Shown here: in pieces, positions 46,614 through 53,984 of the stretch
Layout of the letters: every line of letters starts with the position of its first letter
Numbering within the stretch: position 1 is the first letter of the stretch
Source of the DNA: DATMER01 sp963741305
GTDB lineage: Bacteria > Acidobacteriota > Thermoanaerobaculia > Multivoradales > UBA5704
Reading direction: 5' to 3'
Length of the DNA stretch: 64,000 nt
Assembly: GCA_963741305.1 (NCBI GenBank)
Contig: CAVUHL010000003.1
Coordinates: forward strand, 558,001 to 622,000
Translations under genes and position numbers: made by a program
The notes under the pieces: model-generated
What the model saw: only the letters and a program-made list of their open reading frames with translations
Told to the model about the DNA's origin: nothing
The model's database searches: none

Positions 46614-47272
46614 GCCTGATCCAGGAATCGCGCGAACGTCAGCGGCTGTACATTCCGACCCGGTCGGCATCTCCGGCGGAACCCTGGCGGCCCAAAGGAC
46701 AGTTGCCGGATTACACTCCGGAGGTCCGCCACGGTTTGCCAATCCGCGTGGCCATCGTGGTACTGATTTTCGCCCTCAACTACCTTCTTCCCTCGGCCTC
46801 GCCCGCGCTCGAAACCGTGATCCTGCTCGTGGACGTGGTCGGGCTCATAGCCCTCTTCGACATCCTCAACAAGCTCTGGTGGGCCTACTGGAGGCGCCCG
46901 CCCATTCTGCGATGGATCACGTTTCCCGCTCACATAGGCGGGCGGCTGGAGGCGGTTCTGGTGGCCCGGCCGGCCCCCGAGGTGATCGCGGGGGTCCTGG
47001 CGGTCCTGCGCTGCGTCCGCGACGAGATTGTGGAAGAGGAGGAGGGCGGGGCCCGCATCCCGATGGAGATCTACTCCCAGACCGCCGAGTTCGAAGTGCC
47101 CGAGGAGCGGCTGAAGCAGGTCACCCTGACCTTCGAGATCCCGTCCGACCTCCCAGGTACGGAGCTGGACCGCGACGACGCGGTCTACTGGCAGATCGCC
47201 GTGCGCATCCCCGTCGTCGGCCCGGACCTGGAGCTCGTCTACCTGGCCCCGGTCTACGCCGCCAAGCCGTAA
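46610..47272 (+). CDS. Membrane protein of unknown family (220 aa)
   Basis: The ATG at 46610 overlaps the previous stop as ATGA, so it is the third gene of the DUF2339 operon. A polar N-terminus of about 45 residues is followed by two hydrophobic segments (IRVAIVVLIFALNYLL and ALETVILLVDVVGLIALF) and a soluble, beta-rich C-terminal domain (QVTLTFEIPSDLPGTELDRD, YWQIAVRIPV, LVYLAPVYA) that resembles the tail of DUF3592-type membrane proteins. No enzymatic motif is seen. Confidence 0.82.
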   Translation: MSLIQESRERQRLYIPTRSASPAEPWRPKGQLPDYTPEVRHGLPIRVAIVVLIFALNYLLPSASPALETVILLVDVVGLIALFDILNKLWWAYWRRPPILRWITFPAHIGGRLEAVLVARPAPEVIAGVLAVLRCVRDEIVEEEEGGARIPMEIYSQTAEFEVPEERLKQVTLTFEIPSDLPGTELDRDDAVYWQIAVRIPVVGPDLELVYLAPVYAAKP

Positions 47273-47789
47273 ACGCCGCACGGGCTTCCGGGGTCTCTAC
47301 CCGGAGTTTCAGGATGGCCGGTGGCGCATCCTTCTCGGCGGGCAGGAGATGGGCGTACTCTCCGTTTCCGAGCTTCGAGGAGGGCACCGACCTGCTCGCA
47401 CGGCTGGGGAAGGGACCGAAACGAGCTTCCAAGGCCCCGGCAGATGCTGCAGCCCTTCGCCAGGCCCTCTCCCCGCTCGGCGGAGCGCCGGTTCGACAGT
47501 CTCGGATCTCGCCTGGCTCGCTACGTTGACCGTGGACCACCTGGAACAGGCCGACGCCCTCCATGTCCAGGCCTGGGCACGGCTGGCGCTCGGTCATCGA
47601 GAGCGACTGGCTGCAAGCCGGGCGCTCGCTCGAGATCCTCGGGAAAAAGAGAATGTTCATCCCGACGCCGCGGAGGCCGTGGCCCCGTGATTGGGCCGTG
47701 AGAGCCCGCCTTGTAATGGAGATGGGTCTCTACTATTCTGCCCGTAGGTCGGCGGTTCATTTCATTCTGAACGATGGAAAGGAGTCTGC
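47273..47789. other. 517-base gap without a convincing gene
   Basis: Several short frames are open on both strands, but none has a good start with ribosome site, recognisable motif or consistent codon pattern. It could be decayed coding sequence. A purine-rich AAGGAG close to its end belongs to the following small gene. Confidence 0.5.
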
Positions 47790-48077
47790 ATGAAGAAGCT
47801 AGCTCTGCTTTCCCTGGCTTTCGTGACGATCTTCGCCCTGGGCTCGGTCAGTCCGGCTGCCGCCGAGGACCCCCAGGTTCCTGCTACATTGGCCGAGTTC
47901 GAGGCGCTGGTGACAGGGAGCCCGTTCGTTCCCTTGACGCCTGCCCAGCCAAAGCCGATCGAGACCGTCTGTTTTTGGATTCCCACTGGCGATTGTTGCC
48001 CTGCGAGCATGACCAAGATGATCGAAGAGAATTCCTGCACGGGCGCGCTCCGTTGCGGCTTTAGCAACTGCCCCTGA
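47790..48077 (+). CDS. Small secreted Cys-rich protein (95 aa)
   Basis: AAGGAG 5 bases before the ATG and a clear signal peptide (KKLALLSLAFVTIFALGSVSPAAA) support the gene. The mature part of about 70 residues has six Cys, all in its last 36 residues (VCFWIPTGDCCPASM, then NSCTGALRCGFSNC), suggesting three disulphides. No family recognised. It is followed at once by array B. Confidence 0.75.
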   Translation: MKKLALLSLAFVTIFALGSVSPAAAEDPQVPATLAEFEALVTGSPFVPLTPAQPKPIETVCFWIPTGDCCPASMTKMIEENSCTGALRCGFSNCP

Positions 48078-48141
48078 GCCCCGTGCCGCGCCGCCGACCG
48101 CATAAAACAAGCTCGTGATCCCGCTCATGGAGCGCGAGCTC

Positions 48142-48348
48142 GGGTAGCCAGGTCTAACCACTGGGTAGCTATGTCCATGCGCCGGGTAGCTATGTCTACC
48201 CCTCGGGTAACCAGGTCTACCCACGGGGTAGCTAGGTCTACCCGGCGGGTAGCTACGTTTACCCGCGGGGTAACTATGTCTACCCCAGGGGTAGCTATGT
48301 TTACCCCTCGGGTAGCCAGGTCTACCTGAGGGGTAGAGGGGGCTACCC
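48142..48348. repeat. Array B: 21-bp-period inverted-repeat array
   Basis: Ten units start exactly every 21 bases from 48142 to 48331. The core is GGGTAGCTATGTCTACCC: 6-base arms GGGTAG / CTACCC around a 6-base centre (CTATGT, CCAGGT, CTAGGT), with only 3 bases between units. The arms are perfect in several units and have one mismatch in others. The last unit reads GGGTAGAGGGGGCTACCC. It lies between two genes for small secreted proteins, both on the plus strand. No relation in sequence to arrays A and C beyond the period. Confidence 0.95.
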
Positions 48349-48655
48349 AAGGTTTGCGCAGGCAATTTCAAAGATCCTGAGCTGAACAGGCTTGTATACG
48401 CGTCTGAGCCAGGATTCTCCATGGCTGCGAGGAGCGGGCTGAACATAGCAGGCTAGCGGCTCCGCAATCGGCGGATTGCGCGCGCTCCTCCCTTCTTTCA
48501 GATCGTTGACACGAAAATCCGGTCTTGCGCACTACTTTATATGTAGGACTGCAGGGAGGAGGCGGGAGGCCGCTGATGGCGTCCCGCTCGTTGACCCAGG
48601 GCGCAAGGCCGTCAGGCGCTTCGGCGACCGCGCTCTATCCTGGAAGGAGAACTTT
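48349..48655. other. 307-base gap upstream of a secreted-protein gene
   Basis: No gene is seen. TTGACA occurs at 48506-48511 and an AT-rich stretch (ACTTTATATG) near 48534-48544, but their spacing is too wide for one promoter; a weak promoter here is possible. Confidence 0.4.
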
Positions 48656-49315
48656 ATGTCGCGTAAGATTCTCATGCTGTTCGCCGTTCTCGTCCTCATC
48701 GGCGGGGCCGCCTGGGCCAAGCCGCCGATCTACGTCAGCTTCGCCTCGGACGACTTCCACGAGGGCCCCACCTTCACCGGCTATGCCTCCAAGATCACAG
48801 GCAAGGCGCGGGTCGACCTGATGCTCGACCAGCAGGGTGACTTCGAAGGCGGGGTGGTGATCTTCCCGAGCTGGTTCACCTTCGACGCCGAGATGGTCAA
48901 GTACCAGGTGATTCCCTGGGGCGCCAACTTCCTCCACATCTGGGACTTGAAAGGCAGCTTCAGCTTCAACCACTACGACCCCGTCCTCGGCAGCCCCTTC
49001 CTTTTGGGGACGCAGTTCGACATCGCCGTGCTGACCAGCCTCTCCCCGAGCGCGACCCAGGCGGGAGCGACGATGACTCTGCAGGATTCGCAGTCTGCCG
49101 ATGCCAACGTGGTGTTCCGGGACGGCGGTCCGTTCGAGGCGGTGGTCAACCTGACCTATCCCGACGACTACGTCGGCCTGGGCTCGGGCTTCGCCTTCAC
49201 CTTCACCCACGTGCGGGTCGGCGACTTCGGGCCCAATCCGCCGGACCTCTCCAGCGGCAAGTTCAAGGAGGAGTTCAAGGCCGAGGGCAGCTTCTCGGGC
49301 GAGGGCGGTAACTAG
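48656..49315 (+). CDS. Secreted protein of unknown family (219 aa)
   Basis: AAGGAGA 6 bases before ATG 48656 and a signal peptide (RKILMLFAVLVLIGGAAWA) choose this start over the longer open frame. The mature protein is beta-rich and without Cys (FEGGVVIFPSWFTFDAEM, FTFTHVRVGDFG), with no membrane anchor. No enzymatic motif or family recognised. It has its own hairpin downstream. Confidence 0.8.
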   Translation: MSRKILMLFAVLVLIGGAAWAKPPIYVSFASDDFHEGPTFTGYASKITGKARVDLMLDQQGDFEGGVVIFPSWFTFDAEMVKYQVIPWGANFLHIWDLKGSFSFNHYDPVLGSPFLLGTQFDIAVLTSLSPSATQAGATMTLQDSQSADANVVFRDGGPFEAVVNLTYPDDYVGLGSGFAFTFTHVRVGDFGPNPPDLSSGKFKEEFKAEGSFSGEGGN

Positions 49316-49343
49316 CGCCGCGCAATGACTTCGATCGTCGGGA

Positions 49344-49370
49344 AGGCCCTTTCCCGTTGGGAGAGGGCCT
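49344..49370 (+). terminator. Hairpin after the secreted-protein gene
   Basis: AGGCCCTTTCCC pairs with GGGAGAGGGCCT (12 pairs, one G-T) around a GTT loop, 28 bases after the stop. There is no T-run. Its core resembles the REP-like family. Confidence 0.5.
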
Positions 49371-49392
49371 CCGGAGAAGCTAGGATCTCTCC

Positions 49393-50454
49393 ATGACGGG
49401 GAGGAAAGGCCTGGACATCGCGGACTTGCGCCTCCGCAACCAGCGGATTGCCGGCGCGGGCTTCAAACAGCCCGGCGAGGTCGTCGCGTGGATGGGGGCG
49501 GTCCAGGCTCAGGACTACCTCGGCGCGCTCTGGGCGCTCGGGCTGCGGATGAAGACGGCCACCGAGGAGACGATCGAGAAGGCAATCGCCGAGCGCAAGG
49601 TCGTCCGCACCTGGCCCATGCGCGGCACGCTGCATTTCGTGGCGCCGGCCGACGTCCGCTGGATGCTCGCACTGCTGGCCCGCCGAGTGCTCTCGGGCCG
49701 TCCGGCGCGGTACCGGCAGCTCGAGCTCGATCAAGCCGTCTTCGACAAGAGCCGGGACGTGCTCGTGCGCGCTCTGGAGGGCGACCGGCAGCTCACGCGC
49801 GAGGCCATGTACGAGAAGCTGGAGGCTGCTGGGATCTCCACCGCCGGCCAGCGGGGCATTCACATCCTGGGGCGGCTCGCGCTCGACGGGCTTCTCTGTT
49901 TCGGTCCCCGGCAGGGCAAGCAGCAGACCTTCCTCCTGCTCGAGGAGTGGGTGCCTCCAGCCAGGATGCTGGATCGCGACGAAGCGCTCGCCGAGCTGGC
50001 CGAGCGCTACTTCACCAGCCGCGGACCCGCCACCTTGAAAGATCTCGTCTGGTGGTCGGGACTCACCGTCGCCGATGCGAAAGCGGCGATCGAGCTGGCC
50101 GGGCCGCGCTTGCAGAAAGAGGACGCCCATTGGTTCGGCCCGAAGACGCCGCCCGCGACTCCGGCCCCGGCCTATCTGCTGCCGCCCTACGACGAGTACA
50201 CCATTGCCTACAAGGACCGCAGCGCCGTGCTCGACCCGGCCCACGGCGGGGTCGTCTCCGGCAACGGCATCTTCTATCCGATCATCGTCCTGGGCGGCCA
50301 GGTGGCCGGCACGTGGAAACGTGAGCTGAAGAAGGAGTCCGTGGTCATCACGTTGTCCCCTTTCAAGCCACTGAAAACGAAGGAGCGGGAAGCCGTTGCC
50401 CTTGCGGCCGAGCAATACGGCGGATTTATTGGGAGGCCTGCTGTCCTCGCTTAG
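49393..50454 (+). CDS. AlkZ/YcaQ-like winged-helix DNA glycosylase (353 aa)
   Basis: The protein matches the HTH_42 family along its length: LRLRNQRIAG at the N-terminus, the catalytic Gln-x-Gln motif (VQAQDY, Gln38 and Gln40), RTWPMRGTLHFVAPADVRWM, and a C-terminal LLPPYDEYTIAYKDR. AlkZ and YcaQ unhook DNA interstrand crosslinks; members act in the cytoplasm as monofunctional glycosylases. The exact lesion for this copy is unknown. Its stop lies one base before the left arm of the DUF559 element. Confidence 0.88.
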   Translation: MTGRKGLDIADLRLRNQRIAGAGFKQPGEVVAWMGAVQAQDYLGALWALGLRMKTATEETIEKAIAERKVVRTWPMRGTLHFVAPADVRWMLALLARRVLSGRPARYRQLELDQAVFDKSRDVLVRALEGDRQLTREAMYEKLEAAGISTAGQRGIHILGRLALDGLLCFGPRQGKQQTFLLLEEWVPPARMLDRDEALAELAERYFTSRGPATLKDLVWWSGLTVADAKAAIELAGPRLQKEDAHWFGPKTPPATPAPAYLLPPYDEYTIAYKDRSAVLDPAHGGVVSGNGIFYPIIVLGGQVAGTWKRELKKESVVITLSPFKPLKTKEREAVALAAEQYGGFIGRPAVLA

Positions 50455-50455
50455 C

Positions 50456-51010
50456 CCGGAACCCTCACCCCCTGGCCCCCTCTCCCACACGCACTCACGC
50501 CCGCCCGGGAGAGGGGGAAGAGGAGCGTCGGTGAGATAGGATTGGGTGTGCCTTTTCCTCGCTCCCTTGACCGTCTTCGCCCGGTGCTTGCACCGCAGGA
50601 TGAACGCGAGTGGATCCGCCGGCTGCGGACTGAGGGGACCGAGGCCGAGGCGGCGCTCTGGCAATTGCTGCGGAACCGCAAGCTGATCGGCTGCAAGTTC
50701 CGGCGCCAGGTTCCAATCGGCCGTTATGTCGCCGACTTCTACTGCCATGAGCGGAAGCTTGTCGTCGAGTTGGATGGAGGAGTCCACGCAGATCCCGACC
50801 AGCAAGCCCATGATCAAAACCGAGACGCCTTTCTCCTCTCCGTGGGCCTGAGAATTCTCCGCCTCACCAACGAAGACGTTCTCGGCCCACCCGAGAAGGT
50901 CCTCGACCAGATCCGAAAAGCGCTGCTCACCCGCTGACAAGTTCCTTTCCCCCTCTCCCGGGCGGGGGTGAGTGCGTGTGGGAGAGGGGGCCAGGGGGTG
51001 AGGGTTCCGG
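50456..51010. mobile_element. 555-bp inverted-repeat element carrying a DUF559 nuclease gene
   Basis: Left arm 50456-50519 and right arm 50947-51010 are 64-base inverted copies with a single mismatch. Each arm folds on itself through a perfect 11-bp stem, CCCCCTCTCCC (50476-50486) with GGGAGAGGGGG (50507-50517). The only gene between them is the DUF559 nuclease. The element sits one base after one stop codon and ten bases before another, filling an intergenic gap. The arrangement resembles REP hairpins around a RAYT transposase gene, but the encoded protein is not a tyrosine transposase. No target-site duplication can be defined here. Confidence 0.7.
50542..50937 (+). CDS. DUF559 endonuclease-fold protein (131 aa)
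   Basis: DUF559 belongs to the PD-(D/E)xK nuclease superfamily, near Vsr. Visible features are the N-terminal RRLRTEGTEAEAALWQLLRN, then Asp65 (VADFYC), Glu76 and Asp78 (VVELDGGVH), the probable metal ligands, and the C-terminal RILRLTNEDVL. TTG 50542 or GTG 50548 could start it; neither has a strong ribosome site, though AGGA precedes. It is intact. It is enclosed by the 64-base inverted arms, which suggests that it processes or mobilises them; an activity as a free-standing repair nuclease is the alternative. Confidence 0.88.
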   Translation: MGVPFPRSLDRLRPVLAPQDEREWIRRLRTEGTEAEAALWQLLRNRKLIGCKFRRQVPIGRYVADFYCHERKLVVELDGGVHADPDQQAHDQNRDAFLLSVGLRILRLTNEDVLGPPEKVLDQIRKALLTR

Positions 51011-51020
51011 ACTGGGGGTG

Positions 51021-52448
51021 CTACCGGGCTTCCGCTGCCGACCACTCCTGATCTGAAAGCTGCCAGCCGCCTCCGAGGGCTTTGTAAAGCTGAACGAGGC
51101 TCGCCAAGCGGTCAAAGCGCGTCCGCGCCAGCGAGTTCTCGGCCGCGAGCTGCTGTTGTTGGGCTTGGAGTACTTCGAGATAGTCGGCGAGGCCGGAGAG
51201 GTAGCGGTCGTTCGACAGCCGCACCGCTTGCCGATAAGAGGCCGCGGCACGCGCCTGTTCGGTTTCGATCTCGGCTAGCTTTTGATAGGCCGCGAGCGTC
51301 GTCGAGACTTCCACGAATGCGTTGGTTACGCCGGCCTCGTACTGGACCTTGGCCTGCTCCCAGCGGGCCACGGCCGCCCGGTGCTCTTCGTCGAGACGCC
51401 GGCCCTGGAACAGTGGAGTCAGAAGCCCGCCGCCGATCGACCAGGTTTTGCCGCCGCTGAAGAGATCCGAAACCTCGGGCGCTAAACCGCCGAAGGCGCC
51501 GGTCAGATCGAGGCGGGGGAAGAAGTTGGCCGCGGCGACGCCGACTTCAGCGTTGGCCGCGACGAGTTGCTGTTCGGCGGCGCGCAGATCTGGCCGCCGT
51601 TGGAGGAGATCCGACGGCAACCCGGCTGGAATCTCCGGGGGCAGGAGCTGATCGTCGAGCGGGTTCCCGCGCGGGATCGGCCCGGGATTTCGCCCCAGGA
51701 GAAAGGCCAGTCGGTTTTCTTGCGCCAGGATCAGCCGTTCGAGATCCGGGATCTCGGCCGCCGTCGAGGCCAGAGTGGCGCCGGCGCTCGCGGTTTCGAG
51801 GCCCGAGGCCGCGCCGGCTTCCAGGCGTCGGTTGAATAGATCGTAGGTCTCCTGGAAAGCGGCGGCCGAGCGCCGGGCGATCTCGAGCTCCAGGTCGAGC
51901 TCGCGAAGCTGAAAGTAGCTCGTGGCAACGTCCGAGACGAGCGAGAGCAGCACGCCGCGCCGTGCCTCCTCCGTGGCCAGATACTGCGCCCGCGCCGCTT
52001 CGTTCAATCGCCGGATGCGTCCCCATAGATCGATCTCCCAGGAGACGCCGAGGTTCACGTCATAAAGGTTATCGGTCCGTCCTCCGGGCGCCTGGCCGCG
52101 CGACCAGCCGGCGCCGGCCTGGGCCCGCGGCCAGCGCTGCGAGCGGCTGATGCCCGCGACCGCCCGCGCCTCTTCGACTCGCCAGCCGGCGAGCCGCACG
52201 TCGTAACTATTGCGGAGCGCCTCGTCGATCAGCGCCTTCAGGGATTCGTCGTCGAGGATTTTCCACCATGCCTGATCGGCGAGCGAGGCGGCTTCCGCAG
52301 GCTCGACTTGCCCGTGGATCTGCTCGGGAGCCGTGACCGGCGGCCTCTGATAGTTGGGCCCGACGGTGCAGCCGGTGAGGAGCAGCCCGGCCAAGAGAAG
52401 GGGCGCGAGAGTCCTTGCCGCGACAGTAGAGCTCGAGGGCGCCCGCAT
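51021..52448 (-). CDS. RND-type outer-membrane efflux lipoprotein, NodT/OprM family (475 aa)
   Basis: A lipobox (LLLTGC, Cys27) follows a hydrophobic segment, and CTVGPNYQRPPV is the classic N-terminus of the mature protein. The two OEP repeats (about 60-250 and 270-460) include DLWGRIRR and LLQRRPDLRAAEQQLVAAN. It should form the trimeric outer-membrane channel of a tripartite pump. The membrane-fusion and RND genes that normally accompany it are missing. The first 12 residues (RAPSSSTVAAR) are translated from sequence that in another frame belongs to a GAF-domain gene, so the natural start was probably lost in a deletion. Expression is therefore doubtful. Confidence 0.85.
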   Translation of the reverse strand: MRAPSSSTVAARTLAPLLLAGLLLTGCTVGPNYQRPPVTAPEQIHGQVEPAEAASLADQAWWKILDDESLKALIDEALRNSYDVRLAGWRVEEARAVAGISRSQRWPRAQAGAGWSRGQAPGGRTDNLYDVNLGVSWEIDLWGRIRRLNEAARAQYLATEEARRGVLLSLVSDVATSYFQLRELDLELEIARRSAAAFQETYDLFNRRLEAGAASGLETASAGATLASTAAEIPDLERLILAQENRLAFLLGRNPGPIPRGNPLDDQLLPPEIPAGLPSDLLQRRPDLRAAEQQLVAANAEVGVAAANFFPRLDLTGAFGGLAPEVSDLFSGGKTWSIGGGLLTPLFQGRRLDEEHRAAVARWEQAKVQYEAGVTNAFVEVSTTLAAYQKLAEIETEQARAAASYRQAVRLSNDRYLSGLADYLEVLQAQQQQLAAENSLARTRFDRLASLVQLYKALGGGWQLSDQEWSAAEAR

Positions 52449-52713
52449 CCGTGACGCGCATCACGGCCATGAAATCGAGCGGCAGGACGGTGGCCGTGGC
52501 TTCCGCCACGCGGGCGAAGACCTCCCTCAGCTCGAGGGTCCCGGCGACAGCTCGCGTGATGCTGCGCAGGGCATCGACGAGGAGATCGGGCGGCGTTTCC
52601 GCCTCAGCCCGAGGGGCCATCCGCACAACCTCGCTCTTCATGTGGACCCACTCCTCATAGTTCGCGATCTTACCGCGCACGCGTTGCTCTCGCTCAACCG
52701 CTGCTGCTTTCAT
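52410..52713 (-). pseudogene. 5' remnant of a GAF-domain regulator
   Basis: From ATG 52713 (with AAGGAGGG upstream) the frame reads a coiled segment and then DALRSITRAVAGTLELREVF and ATVLPLDFMAVMRV, the start of a GAF domain as found in sigma-54 activators or sensor kinases. After about 100 residues, near 52410, homology ends and the same DNA continues as the efflux channel's signal sequence in another frame. The rest of the regulator is missing. I read this as a deletion joining the regulator to the third gene of a former efflux operon. Confidence 0.6.
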
Positions 52714-52898
52714 GTGGGGGACGCCCTCCTTCAATCCTCCCTTTCTCACGCGCCGTGCCAGCCCGGCCCGATCGACGATCCGGCCCACAACGTCCTGACA
52801 GAGCCTCAGTTAGAGATGAAGGCAGCACCGCGCTGCGAGTGGGGGAGGTGTACGAAAATCGACAGGTGTCGAAAACTCGTCAACCTGGCACGGCGGGG

Positions 52899-53984
52899 TC
52901 ACTCCTCCACAATGCCTGTGTGCCGTACCCAGCGTCCGTCTTCTTCGTGGGTCAAAGTAGCCCAGACTTCTTTGGAGCGCGTACCTAGCGCGTTCGGACA
53001 GCGCACGCCGGGGAGGAACTGGAGGTCGTACATCTCGCGCACCTCGCCACCGATGTCCAGCCAGTGACTGGCGCTGCCAGTGTGCAGGTCGATGACCGCG
53101 AGGCCGCTGCGCGCCTCCGCACCTTGTTTGCTCAGGCGTTCATCGAGCGGCAGCCCGGAGAAGGTGCGCTCCTCACGGCAGCGGGAAGATCCGACGACGG
53201 CGAAGCCACCGTGGAAGGCGAGGCCGCGCAGGTATCCGGGCCAGAAGCAGACGGGCTCGAAGCGGCCGCTCGCAAGGTCCACCGTGCCCAGTTCGCCGGT
53301 GCCGGAGTTGAGGAGCCAGAGCCGCCCCTCGTAGAGGCGCGGCGAGTGCGGCATCGAAAGGCCCGTGGCGACGATCTCGCCGCTCGCGACATCGATGACA
53401 ACCCCTCCTGCCTGGCGCAGGCTCCGCCAGCCGCCCGGGACGTCCGCCCTGCTGACCGCTGTGACATAGCGCGGCTTGCCGTCCTCCATGGCCAGGCCGT
53501 TCAGATGGCATCGGTCTTCGGGAGCGAGCTTGCTGATGAAGGGCGGCCGCCACAGCGGGCGGAAGCTGTGGCGCTCGTCGACCGTGGCGAGGCAACTGAA
53601 GAGGCTGTTGACGAAGACCGGCCGTCCGTCCGAGCCGAGGCCGATGTCGTGGATGTCGAGGTCGCCGGTCGTCCAGGCGAGGTGGGGGCGAAAGAGGCGG
53701 TCGTAGTCGCCCACCGTCTCGCCCGGCGCGAGGGCATTCTGAAACTGCCAGAGCTGCCAGCGGGTGGCAAGGATGAGCCCCTCGGGAGCAATGGCGAGCC
53801 CCATGGCGCGCTCGAAGACCCGCTGCAAGACGGAAAGCGAGCCGTTGCGCTTGACTCCGAGGAGAAACAGCCGGTTGCTGTGGTAGGTGGTCAACGCCAG
53901 GCCGGCGCGCAGCCCGGCGAGCCAGTCGAGGAAATGGCGCGAGCCGGTGATCTCGATGCGTGGCGCAGGTGCCGGCCGGGTCAT
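52899..53984 (-). CDS. TIGR03032 family protein (361 aa)
   Basis: ATG 53984 overlaps the stop of the glycosyltransferase as ATGA, so it is translated from the same message; the earlier ATG would lie deep in that gene. Stretches such as LALTTYHSNRLFLLG, DLDIHDIGLG, PPFISKLAPEDRCHLNGLA and EVREMYDLQFLPGVRCP are typical of TIGR03032, a family of unknown function with a probable beta-propeller fold. No signal peptide, so cytoplasmic. As last gene of the propeller/glycosyltransferase operon it may assist the glycosylation or sense its product; this is inference. Confidence 0.87.
   Translation of the reverse strand: MTRPAPAPRIEITGSRHFLDWLAGLRAGLALTTYHSNRLFLLGVKRNGSLSVLQRVFERAMGLAIAPEGLILATRWQLWQFQNALAPGETVGDYDRLFRPHLAWTTGDLDIHDIGLGSDGRPVFVNSLFSCLATVDERHSFRPLWRPPFISKLAPEDRCHLNGLAMEDGKPRYVTAVSRADVPGGWRSLRQAGGVVIDVASGEIVATGLSMPHSPRLYEGRLWLLNSGTGELGTVDLASGRFEPVCFWPGYLRGLAFHGGFAVVGSSRCREERTFSGLPLDERLSKQGAEARSGLAVIDLHTGSASHWLDIGGEVREMYDLQFLPGVRCPNALGTRSKEVWATLTHEEDGRWVRHTGIVEE

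Noticed and set aside
47349..47690. 113-codon frame in the gap before the small secreted protein
   Set aside because: No motif and an amino-acid composition like random GC-rich translation; left as an unexplained gap.
50456..51010. RAYT (REP-associated tyrosine transposase) element
   Set aside because: The enclosed protein has no HUH/tyrosine transposase motif; it is a PD-(D/E)xK DUF559 protein.
49312..51045. 577-codon minus-strand frame through the DUF559 region
   Set aside because: It is antisense to the glycosylase and nuclease genes; its Pro-rich pieces are translations of the repeat arms.
52207..52409. Continuation of the GAF frame to 52207
   Set aside because: After about 52410 it is an out-of-frame reading of the efflux-channel gene; only the N-terminal part is genuine.
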